Of a stretch of DNA of 64,000 nucleotides, positions 27,575-35,603 are shown in pieces. Numbering within the stretch: the stretch's first letter is position 1; every line of letters begins with the position of its first letter. Below the pieces are notes generated by a model. It saw only the letters and a list, made by a program, of their open reading frames with translations, was not told the DNA's origin and did not search any database. Location of the stretch: contig CAWJDY010000076.1 in NCBI GenBank assembly GCA_963841705.1, forward strand, positions 23,456 through 87,455, written 5' to 3'. The stretch comes from VAZQ01 sp963841705 (GTDB lineage: Bacteria; Pseudomonadota; Alphaproteobacteria; Rhizobiales; Xanthobacteraceae). The position numbers and the translations under genes are program-made.

Positions 27575-28357
27575 ATGCACATGAAATCTCGCCTTCGCGC
27601 ATTCGCCGCCACGCCGTTTGCAGTGCTTCTGGCGCTGTTTCTTTCCGCTCCCGTCCAGGCGCAGTCCTTCACGCCGGATCAGCGGGGCGAGATCGAGCGC
27701 ATCGTCAAGGAATATCTGCTGGCGCATCCCGAGCTCCTGCAGGACGTGATGGCGGAGCTTGAGAAGAATCAGGCTGTCGCCGAGGCCGAGAAGCACAAGA
27801 CCGCCGTCAAGGAAAACGATGCGGCCCTGTTCAGCTCTCCCCGCCAGGTTACGCTCGGCAATCCGCAGGGCGACGTCACGCTGGTGGAGTTCTTCGACTA
27901 CAATTGCGGCTACTGCAAGCGCGCGATGAGCGACATGCTGGAGCTGCTCAAGTCAGACGGCAAGCTCAAATTCGTGCTCAAGGAGTTTCCCGTGCTGGGA
28001 GAAGGCTCGGTGCAGGCCGCACACGTTGCCGCTGCCGCTCGCATGCAGGACAAGACCGGCGGCAAGAAATATCTCGAATTCCATCTCAAGCTGCTGGGCG
28101 GCCGCGGTCAGGCCGACCAGGCGCGCGCGCTCGCGGTCGCCAAGGAGGTCGGCTTCGACATCCCGCGTATCGAAAAAGACATGGCGAGCCCGGAGGTCAA
28201 GACCCAGCTTGAGGAAAGCTTCAAGCTTGCCGACGCTTTGGGCCTCAACGGAACCCCCAGCTACGTTGTCGGCGGTGACGTGGTGGTCGGTGCCGTCGGT
28301 CTCGAGGCGTTGCGCGAGAAGATCAACACGGCGCGTTGCGGCAAGTCGGCGTGTTGA
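27575..28357 (+). CDS. DsbA-family thiol oxidoreductase (Com1/ScsC-like)
   Basis: Periplasmic thioredoxin-fold protein of 260 residues. It has a signal peptide (MKSRLRAFA..., cleavage near VQAQ), an N-terminal helical segment (DQRGEIERIVKEYLLAHPELLQ) like the oligomerisation region of ScsC/Com1 proteins, and the redox motif C111-GYC-114 in VEFFDYNCGYCKRAM. The cis-proline loop is GTPSYVVGG. It makes or isomerises disulfides in exported proteins. Start at ATG 27575 or 27581; AGGGAC just upstream serves either. It follows the M48 protease closely and precedes aroQ. Confidence 0.92.
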   Translation: MHMKSRLRAFAATPFAVLLALFLSAPVQAQSFTPDQRGEIERIVKEYLLAHPELLQDVMAELEKNQAVAEAEKHKTAVKENDAALFSSPRQVTLGNPQGDVTLVEFFDYNCGYCKRAMSDMLELLKSDGKLKFVLKEFPVLGEGSVQAAHVAAAARMQDKTGGKKYLEFHLKLLGGRGQADQARALAVAKEVGFDIPRIEKDMASPEVKTQLEESFKLADALGLNGTPSYVVGGDVVVGAVGLEALREKINTARCGKSAC

Positions 28358-28676
28358 GCATCGAGCCCGTCCTCGCAGCGCGTTCGTTCGGCCTGCGCTG
28401 ATCCAGCCATTCTTTGGGCGTTGGCACTTTGATCCTCAAGCCGGGTGCGAGCAGGCACGGTCTCGCCCCGCTCTGCTTCTTTCACCCAAAAAACACACCG
28501 AACTGGTGTGCGGCTTTGCATGGTCACTGGAGTCATTATCTCTGATCAAGTAAAGAGCTTATCATGGCAGGCAAGGCGCTCGGAATTCATGGCCCATTGC
28601 CCGCCTGAGATACTGGCCGAATTCAGGGCCAACCGCTGATCCAAACTCCCTGATCGGCCCTGGACCGGACCCGTCC
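28358..28676. other. Intergenic region between the DsbA-like gene and aroQ
   Basis: 319 bases without a credible protein gene. It contains a leftward intrinsic terminator (28488-28510) although no leftward gene is known here, so a small leftward RNA starting somewhere between about 28520 and 28680 is possible. Any promoter for aroQ-accB-accC should also lie here. Confidence 0.4.
28488..28510 (-). terminator. Orphan intrinsic terminator on the minus strand
   Basis: Read leftward: stem CACACC, loop AGTTC, stem GGTGTG, then six T residues. All six base pairs are perfect. On the plus strand the A run precedes the hairpin, so it cannot serve the rightward DsbA-like gene. No leftward gene is known upstream of it. 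Confidence 0.5.
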
Positions 28677-29141
28677 ATGGCGAAGACCGCATACGTTCTC
28701 AACGGACCCAACCTCAATCTCCTGGGCACGCGCGAGCCCGAGATCTATGGGCGAGCTACGCTCGCGGACGTTGAGCGGCTTTGCCGCGATACGGCCAAGC
28801 GCCACGGCCTCGATATCGAGTTCCGGCAGTCAAACCACGAAGGCGATATCGTGGACTGGGTACACGAAGCAGCCGCAAAAAGCGCGGCCGGCATCATCAT
28901 CAACGCCGGCGCCTATACCCATACGTCCATCGCCCTGCGCGATGCCATCGCCGCCGTGAGCTTGCCGGTGATAGAAGTTCATATCAGCAATGTCTTCGCG
29001 CGGGAGAGTTTTCGGCACCAGTCCCAGATTGCAGCGGTCGCCCAGGCTACGCTCTGTGGTTTCGGCGTAACCGGATATGCGCTTGCGCTTTCGGGATTAT
29101 CGGCGCTCGTGACCGCTCGCGCGGCAGAGCCGAGCCGATGA
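28677..29141 (+). CDS. aroQ: 3-dehydroquinate dehydratase, type II
   Basis: Shikimate pathway enzyme of 154 residues that converts 3-dehydroquinate to 3-dehydroshikimate. Type II motifs are complete: LNGPNLNLLGTREPEIYG with the catalytic tyrosine, the flexible-loop arginine, RQSNHEGDIVDWVHEA, INAGAYTHTSIALRDA with the catalytic-site Asn/His and EVHISNVFARE. The protein normally forms a dodecamer. Its stop overlaps the accB start (ATGA at 29138-29141), linking it in one operon with accB and accC. Confidence 0.96.
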   Translation: MAKTAYVLNGPNLNLLGTREPEIYGRATLADVERLCRDTAKRHGLDIEFRQSNHEGDIVDWVHEAAAKSAAGIIINAGAYTHTSIALRDAIAAVSLPVIEVHISNVFARESFRHQSQIAAVAQATLCGFGVTGYALALSGLSALVTARAAEPSR

Positions 29142-29623
29142 GCAGCGACCGCAAGAAGAAAGTGGTCGTCGAGGCAGGCTGGTCGCTCGACCCCGATCTC
29201 ATTCGCGAGCTCGCACGCCTGCTCGACGAGACCGGCCTCACGGAAATCGAGTTCGAGCGCGACGGTCAGCGCGTGCGCGTCGCCCGGCATGCGCAGCCTG
29301 CGGGCGCTCTGCTCCACGCCGCGCCCGCAGGCACGATGGAGTCGCCGGTGCGTTCCGTGGATGCCGGGTTGGTCGATCCCGCCAAGCATCCCGGCGTCGT
29401 CACCTCGCCCATGGTGGGCACGGCCTATCTTGCGCCCGAGCCCGGCGCGCGGCCTTTCGTGGAGGTCGGCACGCGCGTGCGCGCAGGCGATACGCTCCTG
29501 ATCGTGGAGGCGATGAAGACGATGAATCAGATTCCCACCCCGCGGGAGGGAACCGTGATTCAGATTCTGATCGAGGACGGCCAGCCGGTGGAATTCGGCG
29601 AGCCGCTGATGATCATCGAATAG
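29138..29623 (+). CDS. accB: Biotin carboxyl carrier protein of acetyl-CoA carboxylase
   Basis: BCCP of 161 residues carrying the biotin of acetyl-CoA carboxylase, first step of fatty acid synthesis. An N-terminal helical segment (DLIRELARLLDETGLTEIE) leads into a linker rich in Ala, Pro and Gly and a C-terminal biotinyl domain with VEAMKTMN (biotinylated Lys127) and VEFGEPLMIIE at the end. The start overlaps the aroQ stop by four bases, and accC begins 16 bases after its stop. An upstream extension of the frame runs through aroQ and was discarded. Confidence 0.96.
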   Translation: MSSDRKKKVVVEAGWSLDPDLIRELARLLDETGLTEIEFERDGQRVRVARHAQPAGALLHAAPAGTMESPVRSVDAGLVDPAKHPGVVTSPMVGTAYLAPEPGARPFVEVGTRVRAGDTLLIVEAMKTMNQIPTPREGTVIQILIEDGQPVEFGEPLMIIE

Positions 29624-29639
29624 CGCCTGCCACCCAGCG

Positions 29640-30989
29640 ATGTTCGACAAGATACTGATCGCAAACCGTGGAGAGATAGCGCTTCGCGTGCTGCGCGCCT
29701 GCAAGGAGCTTGGCATCGCATCGGTCGCGGTGCATTCCACCGCCGATGAGGATGCCATGCATGTGCGGCTTGCCGATGAAAGCGTATGCATCGGTCCGCC
29801 GCCTGCACGCGAGAGCTATCTCAATATTCCCTCCCTGCTGGCGGCATGCGAGATCACCGGTGCCGACGCAGTGCATCCGGGTTACGGTTTTTTGTCTGAA
29901 AACGCCCGCTTCGCAGAGATTTTGGAAGAGCACAACATCCACTTCATCGGGCCGAAGCCCGCGCATATCCGGCTCATGGGCAACAAGATCGAGGCCAAAC
30001 ACGCCGCAAGTCGTTTCGGCATTCCAGTGGTGCCGGGATCCGACGGCCCGGTCTCCTCGGAGCAGGAGGCGCTGGCGGTCGCGCAATCCGTCGGCTTTCC
30101 GGTACTGGTGAAGGCGGCAGGCGGAGGGGGCGGCCGCGGCATGAAGGTCGCGCACACGGCGGAGGACCTGACAAACACGATCGCGATCGCCCGCACCGAG
30201 TCGAAGGCGGCATTCGGCGAGGATACCGTCTACATCGAGAAATATCTTGCCCGGCCACGCCACATCGAGATCCAGGTGCTCGGCGATGGGCACGGCCACG
30301 CTATTCACCTCGGCGAGCGGGATTGCTCATTGCAGCGCCGCTACCAGAAGGTCTGGGAAGAGGGCCCCTCGCCCGCCCTCAACGAGGCCGCGCGTCATGC
30401 GATCGGCGACATCGTGGCCAGGGCGATGCGGGAGATTGGATATCTCGGTGTCGGGACCGTCGAGTTTCTTTACGAGGACGGGAATTTCTACTTCATAGAG
30501 ATGAACACCCGTATCCAGGTCGAGCATCCCGTGACCGAGATGATCACCGACATCGATCTCGTGCTCGAGCAGATCCGGGTGGCTGCCGGAGGCGACCTCG
30601 AGCTGGCGCAAGATGACGTCAAGTTTCACGGACACGCCATCGAGTGCCGCATCAATGCGGAAAATCCGGTCTCGTTTCGCGCATCCCCGGGCAAGATCGT
30701 ACATTACCATCCCCCTGGCGGGCTCGGGGTGCGTGTGGATTCTGCTGTGTATCACGGCTATTCGATCCCGCCGTTCTACAATTCGCTGGTCGGCAAGCTG
30801 ATCGTGCACGGCAAGACGCGGGGCGAATGCCTGATGCGATTGAAACGGGCGCTCGACGAGTTCGTCATCGACGGCATCGAAACCAACCTGCCCCTGTTTC
30901 GCGCCCTGGTGCGCGAGAAGGACATCATCGACGGCGATTATCACATCCGCTGGCTGGAGGAGTTCCTGGCCAGCGGCGCTCTGACCTGA
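29640..30989 (+). CDS. accC: Biotin carboxylase subunit of acetyl-CoA carboxylase
   Basis: ATP-grasp biotin carboxylase of 449 residues. MFDKILIANRGEIALRVLRA at the N-terminus, VHPGYGFLSEN, KAAGGGGGRGMK (ATP loop), EKYLARPRHIEIQVLGDG, FIEMNTRIQVEHPVTE (catalytic region) and the C-terminal domain are all present. It carboxylates the biotin on AccB. Third gene of aroQ-accB-accC. The neighbour expected next in related genomes, aat, lies about 2.8 kb further on, behind an oppositely oriented copper cassette. Confidence 0.97.
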   Translation: MFDKILIANRGEIALRVLRACKELGIASVAVHSTADEDAMHVRLADESVCIGPPPARESYLNIPSLLAACEITGADAVHPGYGFLSENARFAEILEEHNIHFIGPKPAHIRLMGNKIEAKHAASRFGIPVVPGSDGPVSSEQEALAVAQSVGFPVLVKAAGGGGGRGMKVAHTAEDLTNTIAIARTESKAAFGEDTVYIEKYLARPRHIEIQVLGDGHGHAIHLGERDCSLQRRYQKVWEEGPSPALNEAARHAIGDIVARAMREIGYLGVGTVEFLYEDGNFYFIEMNTRIQVEHPVTEMITDIDLVLEQIRVAAGGDLELAQDDVKFHGHAIECRINAENPVSFRASPGKIVHYHPPGGLGVRVDSAVYHGYSIPPFYNSLVGKLIVHGKTRGECLMRLKRALDEFVIDGIETNLPLFRALVREKDIIDGDYHIRWLEEFLASGALT

Positions 30990-31024
30990 ATGAGCAACTC
31001 TTTCACCCGAACCTTGCTCGCTCC

Positions 31025-32728
31025 TCACGGCACGCGTGGCAACTCTACCGTCGCCTCGAGCATCACCTTCTCGAAGTCGTTCACCAGTACTTCCACGCGC
31101 AGGTTCCATGGCCCCGCGACCGGGATATTCAGGTTATCGACGCGCCAGGTGCTCTCTCCCGTTGGCACCGCTTGCCGGCGTATGGACTCGATCCCCGATC
31201 CTGGACTGGCGAGCACCAGCGTGACCTCCTTTGCCGAGAGCGGCTGGAAGTCGCGATCGAGAACGAGCACGTTCGCGCGAGTGCCCGCATCGCGAGGGCC
31301 CTCGCGCGCGATCTCTATGTCCGCCATGGCCTTTTCGCCATGCAGATGGATCGAGATCGGGGCGGCAACGGCCAACGCCCGAGGTGGCGGGGTGAAGCGC
31401 CAGAGCGCTACGACGCCAAGGATCGCGAATGCGAGGAGAAGCTCGAGCCCGATGGACCTCCTCAGCGGGGCAACGCCAGCGGCACCATCCCTGGTGAGCC
31501 TCGGCACCAGCCGGTACCGATTGAGCCACGCAAGAGCGAGCACGAGGGCCACGAGACCGAGCTTGCACAGCAGCACCTGCCCATAGCTCGTGCCCCATAG
31601 CGCATTGATCCGATCGATCTGAACGAGAGCAAGCGCGCACCCGCTCGCCAGAACGATTGCGACCGGTATCGGGATCACCCGCGAAAACCGATCCAGCGAC
31701 CAAGCGGGCTCCTTTGCGGCACGCAAGCTTGTGTAGAGCGGCAGCAGCGACCCGATCCAGAAAATGGCGCAGGCGACGTGCACGACCAGCGCGGGCCTGC
31801 TCACCAGCTGTGGCCTGGCCGTGCCGGCGTGGCCGCTGAGCGTGAGCGCCAGTGCCGCGCCGAGCAGCGCCGCAAGCGAAACAGCGCGCGCGCTGCGCCG
31901 AGAGACGAGAAAGAACGAGAAACCGGCGACGAGCAGCGCGCAAGCTGCTGCAACGGCCGTAACGCCGTAGGACGTCTTGAAACCAGTTTCCCATGTGGCT
32001 GCCTCTCTCCATGCCGAGAGCGGCAGATCGAGGGCGTCCATGCCTTGCAGGCCGATGGCGCCCAAAGCCGCGAAAGAACCGCCCGCCAACGCTGCGAGCG
32101 CTGCGGCGCGCGCGGCTGCCATCGGGACATCGCGATCAGGCAAAATCCAGGCGGCGAACACGGCGCCGCCAATTCCGAGGAATAGACCGATGTAGATGAC
32201 GAATCGGAGGGTCCATAAGCCGGCAATGATGCTGAGATCCGCGCTCCGCTGGGTTTCGGGCAAAGACGATCTGCTGGGAGCTCCGATCGAGAACACGATC
32301 GATCCACCGACGGGATGACCGTCCGCCGAGATCACACGCCAGCTTAGAACGTGGGTTCCTCGCGCAAGCCGCGGGGCCGGAATGCGGACGGTTGCGTTCT
32401 CCGTGACCGCATCGCCGACCGGAATCGCGTTCCCGTCGGGGCCGATAAGACGAATGATCAGCGGCGAGATCGGCTCGTTGAAGGTCAGGGTGAGCGCGGA
32501 CGGGGCCTCTTTGATGACAGCGCCGTCCCAAGGCACCGCCTTTACCAGAGCGGCGTGCCCGGACGCGCCGGCTGTAAACGCGAGCAGGAGCAGGAACGCG
32601 CAAATGCAGCGTGAGCACCCGCGCGCGAAGGGGGTGCTATCGCATACACAGCGCGGAGGCTTATACCTCCCCCTGAAAGGTGCTTTCAGGGGGAGGTATT
32701 GCGGAGCTTGCTGCGCCGCCGAGTTCAT
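31025..32728 (-). CDS. CopC-CopD-type copper resistance/uptake protein (YcnJ-like)
   Basis: Fusion of about 567 residues. After a signal segment (CAFLLLLAFTAGASGHA) comes a CopC domain (ALVKAVPWDGAVIKEAPSAL, LTFNEPISPLII, SADGHPVGGSIVFSIG) with histidines that could bind copper, then a CopD membrane domain of about eight segments with conserved histidines (LSGHAGTA, VVHVACAIFWIGSLLPLY), and a C-terminal soluble YtkA/FixH-like domain (about 460-567). Last gene of a leftward three-gene copper cassette. The first 30 or so residues are unusual because they run through a palindromic repeat (32663-32699); I see no ATG, GTG or TTG in frame between that repeat and the signal segment, so the start is uncertain. 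Confidence 0.87.
   Translation of the reverse strand: MNSAAQQAPQYLPLKAPFRGRYKPPRCVCDSTPFARGCSRCICAFLLLLAFTAGASGHAALVKAVPWDGAVIKEAPSALTLTFNEPISPLIIRLIGPDGNAIPVGDAVTENATVRIPAPRLARGTHVLSWRVISADGHPVGGSIVFSIGAPSRSSLPETQRSADLSIIAGLWTLRFVIYIGLFLGIGGAVFAAWILPDRDVPMAAARAAALAALAGGSFAALGAIGLQGMDALDLPLSAWREAATWETGFKTSYGVTAVAAACALLVAGFSFFLVSRRSARAVSLAALLGAALALTLSGHAGTARPQLVSRPALVVHVACAIFWIGSLLPLYTSLRAAKEPAWSLDRFSRVIPIPVAIVLASGCALALVQIDRINALWGTSYGQVLLCKLGLVALVLALAWLNRYRLVPRLTRDGAAGVAPLRRSIGLELLLAFAILGVVALWRFTPPPRALAVAAPISIHLHGEKAMADIEIAREGPRDAGTRANVLVLDRDFQPLSAKEVTLVLASPGSGIESIRRQAVPTGESTWRVDNLNIPVAGPWNLRVEVLVNDFEKVMLEATVELPRVP
32663..32699. repeat. Palindromic repeat element with 16-base perfect arms
   Basis: Arms ATACCTCCCCCTGAAA and TTTCAGGGGGAGGTAT around the loop GGTGC. 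It lies inside the predicted 5' coding end of the copper protein gene, where it would encode YLPLKAPFRGRYK. The CCTCCCCCT...AGGGGGAGG type resembles scattered palindromic repeats of Bradyrhizobium-like genomes. In RNA it would form a very stable hairpin. Confidence 0.7.
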
Positions 32729-32764
32729 ATGCCACGGCGCTGCGTGGGCACGAGCACGGTAACG

Positions 32765-33286
32765 CTACATCTTCGGAAGCAGCTTCAATGCCGGAGCAGG
32801 CTCGGGGTAGTCTCGCGATGACTTGCCGGCAGCCGGGATCTCGATCCAGCGGTTGATGCCCTTCTCGCATTCCTGCACGACGGGCACGTAGAGGGTTTTG
32901 CCGGGCTCGAGATCGCCGACGATGAAACCGGTGAAGACGAATTCATCGTAGTAGGCGTCGGGAAGACTGCCGCCGGTGAAGCTGATCTCGACCACTCCCT
33001 CCGACAGCTTTGCTCCGTGAAAATAATCGTAGGCCTTCTCATATTTGCCGACGACGGTCTCCACTTTCCAGCCCGGCTTCGGCATGGGTTTGACCGCGAT
33101 CATTCCGTCGGGAACACGGATGCGCAACGCAGTTGTGGCGGAGCCTTCGCAGCCGTGGGGCACCCGCAGCACCGCTTTGTACGGCGCGCCGATGGCAGCC
33201 TGCGGATTTTCCAGGGTGACATGCGCGGATGCAGTAGCAAACAAACAAACGACGCCGACAGCGCCGAGAAAGAGCTCGCGAATCAT
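32765..33286 (-). CDS. YcnI-like (DUF1775) periplasmic copper-binding protein
   Basis: Exported protein of 173 residues. A signal peptide (MIRELFLGAVGVVCLFATASA) ends just before the histidine of HVTLENPQA; in this family the mature N-terminal histidine binds copper. The body has APYKAVLRVPHGCEGSATTALRIRVPDG and GWKVETVVGKYEKAY, typical of DUF1775. Start ATG 33286 is preceded by TGGAGATTGAAG, a good ribosome site. It lies between a DUF2946-like gene and the CopC-CopD gene on the same strand, which supports a role as copper carrier for the membrane protein. Confidence 0.9.
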   Translation of the reverse strand: MIRELFLGAVGVVCLFATASAHVTLENPQAAIGAPYKAVLRVPHGCEGSATTALRIRVPDGMIAVKPMPKPGWKVETVVGKYEKAYDYFHGAKLSEGVVEISFTGGSLPDAYYDEFVFTGFIVGDLEPGKTLYVPVVQECEKGINRWIEIPAAGKSSRDYPEPAPALKLLPKM

Positions 33287-33348
33287 CTTCAATCTCCAGG
33301 GTGGAAGCACACAGGGCGAGCGACGGGTCGCTCGCGGCGCGAATCAGG

Positions 33349-33741
33349 TCATGCCCGACCTGGAGGTGCCTGGGACTGCCCTGCGCGACGGGCCCCGCGC
33401 GCGAGGATGATCGTGACGGATCGAGGCGCAGCGATGCGAACAGAATGTCCAGACGCCCGGAGAACCGGTGCAGCCGGCGGCGGGATTGCGGGAGCGGGAC
33501 AGAGGCACGAGGCACAACACAGATGCCATGCCTGGCGCGGGGCAGAGCCGGGCGCATCCCCGCGCTTGGCGTTCCCAGCCCCATGGCAGAGCGCGCTGGT
33601 AACATCGGGGAGCGGCATGGCCGCAGACGCGGCCGCCACGCCCGCGACGAATGCCTGCAGCACGACCAGCCAGACGGCAACGATCGCGATGCAACGGAAC
33701 GGGTGCGCGGCAGGTCGCGTTGGCACGGGAACCTCTCGCAT
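33349..33741 (-). CDS. Small DUF2946-like exported protein
   Basis: Protein of 130 residues with a hydrophobic N-terminal segment (about 16-42, FRCIAIVAVWLVVLQAFVAGVAAASA) and a short mature part holding LCHGAG and WHLCCASCLCPAP. Cysteine/histidine clusters of this kind are seen in DUF2946-like proteins near copper genes, and its place as first gene of the leftward copper cassette agrees. Family assignment is tentative because the sequence is short. The start faces aat across only 56 bases, so both promoters must be compact. Confidence 0.6.
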   Translation of the reverse strand: MREVPVPTRPAAHPFRCIAIVAVWLVVLQAFVAGVAAASAAMPLPDVTSALCHGAGNAKRGDAPGSAPRQAWHLCCASCLCPAPAIPPPAAPVLRASGHSVRIAAPRSVTIILARGARRAGQSQAPPGRA

Positions 33742-33797
33742 GGCATCTTATCACAGCATATCTGGTAGAATCATCTGCGCTGGCAGGACGCAACCGC

Positions 33798-34487
33798 ATG
33801 GCCAACCGTGAATCGGCCCTGATCGAGATCACGCCCGAAGTGCTGCTCAAGGCCTATGCCTGCGGCATATTTCCCATGGCGGAGAGCGCGGACGACCCGG
33901 CGCTGTTCTGGATCGAGCCGGAGAAGCGTGGCGTGATCCCGCTTGATCGCTTTCACGTCTCCACGCGGCTCGCACGGACCCTGCGCTCCGACCGTTTCAT
34001 CGTGACCGTGGACCGCGACTTCGACGGCGTGCTCGAGGGCTGCGCCGAGCCCTGGCCGGGCCGTCCTCGTACCTGGATCAACGGGCGGATCCGCACGATC
34101 TATCGCAAGCTCTACGAGCGGCGGCATTGCCACAGCCTTGAAGTCTATGACGGGGACGCCCTCGTCGGCGGGCTCTACGGCGTAACCCTTGGTCGCGCGT
34201 TCTTCGGCGAGAGCATGTTCCACCGCGCGCGCGACGCTTCCAAGGTCGCACTGGTGCATCTGGTCGCTCGTCTCAAGGCGGGCGGATTCAAGCTCCTGGA
34301 TACCCAGTTCGTTACCGATCATCTGCGGACCTTCGGCGCCATCGAAGTGCCGCGCCGCCAGTATCATAAGCTCCTGGAGGGAGCGCTCACCGGAGAAGGC
34401 GATTTTGCCGCCCTCGATGTGAGGCACCCGATCTCGGGGGAGCAGGCGCTGGCCCAGCTCGGACCGGCAAGGGCGCGGGTGAAATGA
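33798..34487 (+). CDS. aat: Leucyl/phenylalanyl-tRNA-protein transferase
   Basis: N-end rule enzyme of 229 residues that adds Leu or Phe to proteins with N-terminal Arg or Lys, marking them for ClpAP. The signatures are AYACGIFPMAESADDP, FWIEPEKRGVIPL, TVDRDFDGVLEGCAEP, TWINGRIRTIY, GGLYGVTLGRAFFGESMF and LLDTQFVTDHL. The frame is open upstream, but ATG 33798 begins the conserved part. In related genomes it follows accC directly; here the copper cassette intervenes. Confidence 0.95.
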   Translation: MANRESALIEITPEVLLKAYACGIFPMAESADDPALFWIEPEKRGVIPLDRFHVSTRLARTLRSDRFIVTVDRDFDGVLEGCAEPWPGRPRTWINGRIRTIYRKLYERRHCHSLEVYDGDALVGGLYGVTLGRAFFGESMFHRARDASKVALVHLVARLKAGGFKLLDTQFVTDHLRTFGAIEVPRRQYHKLLEGALTGEGDFAALDVRHPISGEQALAQLGPARARVK

Positions 34488-34506
34488 AGGAAATGCGTAG
34501 TCGTTG

Positions 34507-34578
34507 GTAGGGTGGGCAAAGGCGCGCCCATACCGTTGCTCCAGGCGTTGCCGCACTCGCGCGCCGTGCCCACCCTAC
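34507..34578. repeat. Inverted-repeat element with GTAGGGTGGGCA termini
   Basis: A 72-base element starting GTAGGGTGGGCA (34507-34518) and ending in its exact reverse complement TGCCCACCCTAC (34567-34578), with further GC-rich half-matching sequence inside. Elements of this GTAGGGTGGGC type are scattered between genes in rhizobial genomes. It lies 20 bases after aat. Confidence 0.6.
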
Positions 34579-34588
34579 GAGGAAGCAC

Positions 34589-34625
34589 AAAAAACAAACC
34601 CCGAGCGCGCGAAAGCGTCTCGGGG
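34589..34625 (-). terminator. Intrinsic terminator on the minus strand downstream of a small ORF
   Basis: Leftward reading gives a GC-rich hairpin with outer stem CCCCGAG/CTCGGGG (34599-34605 with 34619-34625) and an inner GCGC/GCGT stem, followed by TTTGTTTTTT. On the plus strand there is no T run after it, so it does not serve aat. It begins five bases beyond the stop of a leftward 93-codon ORF. Confidence 0.55.
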
Positions 34626-34629
34626 AAGG

Positions 34630-34911
34630 TCAGTGCCTCGTGGTTATCGCATCGCTCCACGGCAGTGTCTGAGGTGGCCGGGGGTCGAGCGCGTTATTTC
34701 CGGGATATACCCTCTTGATCGCGTTGTGGCAAATGGCGTTGGCCCGCGTGGCGCCGCCCGATGCGCGGCAAACTGCCGCGATCGAGACGCGTGCGGGTCG
34801 CCGACCCCAAATAAGCCGCGCAAACAATCGCAAAATGCAAGCTCCGAAAAAAACCGTTGGCAGTGAAACGGGACTCAAGTAAGAAAGGGCATCCTTGCGA
34901 ATTGTCTCCAA
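34630..34911 (-). CDS. Hypothetical small protein (weak candidate)
   Basis: Leftward ORF of up to 93 codons from a TTG start, ending five bases before a good intrinsic terminator, which is the main reason to take it seriously. The product has a hydrophobic N-terminal half (SLPTVFFGACILRLFARLIWG) and a polar tail with YPGNNALDPRPPQTLPWSD. I recognise no family. No ATG start and no clear ribosome site were found, so an untranslated leftward RNA is an equal possibility. Confidence 0.25.
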   Translation of the reverse strand: METIRKDALSYLSPVSLPTVFFGACILRLFARLIWGRRPARVSIAAVCRASGGATRANAICHNAIKRVYPGNNALDPRPPQTLPWSDAITTRH

Positions 34912-35603
34912 GCTTGGCGCGAATTACCGCCCTGGGCTTTGTTTTTGGCGCGCTGAGGTGAGGTGCTTGTTATGGCGGCGACCCCGCTATACCAGATGTA
35001 TCGCGGAGAGGACGCTTGCAGACGTGTGATGTTGCGGTGCAACTTACGAGAGAAAAAATAACGCGAATAGCTCTGCTGGCGTGTTTTGGCCGAGTCAACG
35101 GAAATTAGCACAACATCTCAATAGATGGCTCGCGCACGGCTTCCTGAGTTCGAGTCCCCCACCCCCCGCTGTCCGAGGCGTTGATGGAAAACGGAAGTAT
35201 GAACGTCGCAGGCGCCGACTGATACCAAAGTATCGAGGACACCATCGTCCAATAAATTCGCCCTCACGCTTGATGGCAACATGAAGAAACATCGCGGTGG
35301 AGCCATTCCTGGCATCCTGCAACAGGGTCGTGCTCTGAACGATTACGAGTATCTGGTCCAAGCTGGGTTGTGACATTCGACCGCGTGGTGTGGCGGTGCA
35401 GGCATTGAGAGCGGGCCGGCAAAGAACGGCCACTGACCACAGCGTCGCGGCCTGATAACCTCGCGACACGCGGTTCGCAGTTAAAGTTGAACGCCTTTGC
35501 TGTTTCACAAAAGGCTACTTAGATGAGACAGCAAACGACGGGTGGAAGCGCTGCCAGAAGGAGTCTTCAGAACGAGATCAGGAGACCGTATCAGGAGACC
35601 GTA
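34912..35603. other. Non-coding, lower-GC stretch before the AraC-type gene
   Basis: About 690 bases with no convincing gene. GC falls visibly around 34880-35110 and 35190-35290. It contains a tRNA 3'-end-like sequence near 35148-35176. The rest, including possible control sites of the AraC-type gene, shows nothing I can name. Confidence 0.4.
35148..35176 (+). other. tRNA 3'-end-like fragment (possible old attachment site)
   Basis: The stretch starting GAGTTCGAGTCCCCCACC resembles the T-loop and acceptor end of a tRNA (TTCGAGTC loop followed by a C-rich arm), but no complementary 5' acceptor or anticodon arm is found upstream. Such isolated tRNA tails are often left by integrase-mediated insertion. 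Low confidence. Confidence 0.2.
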
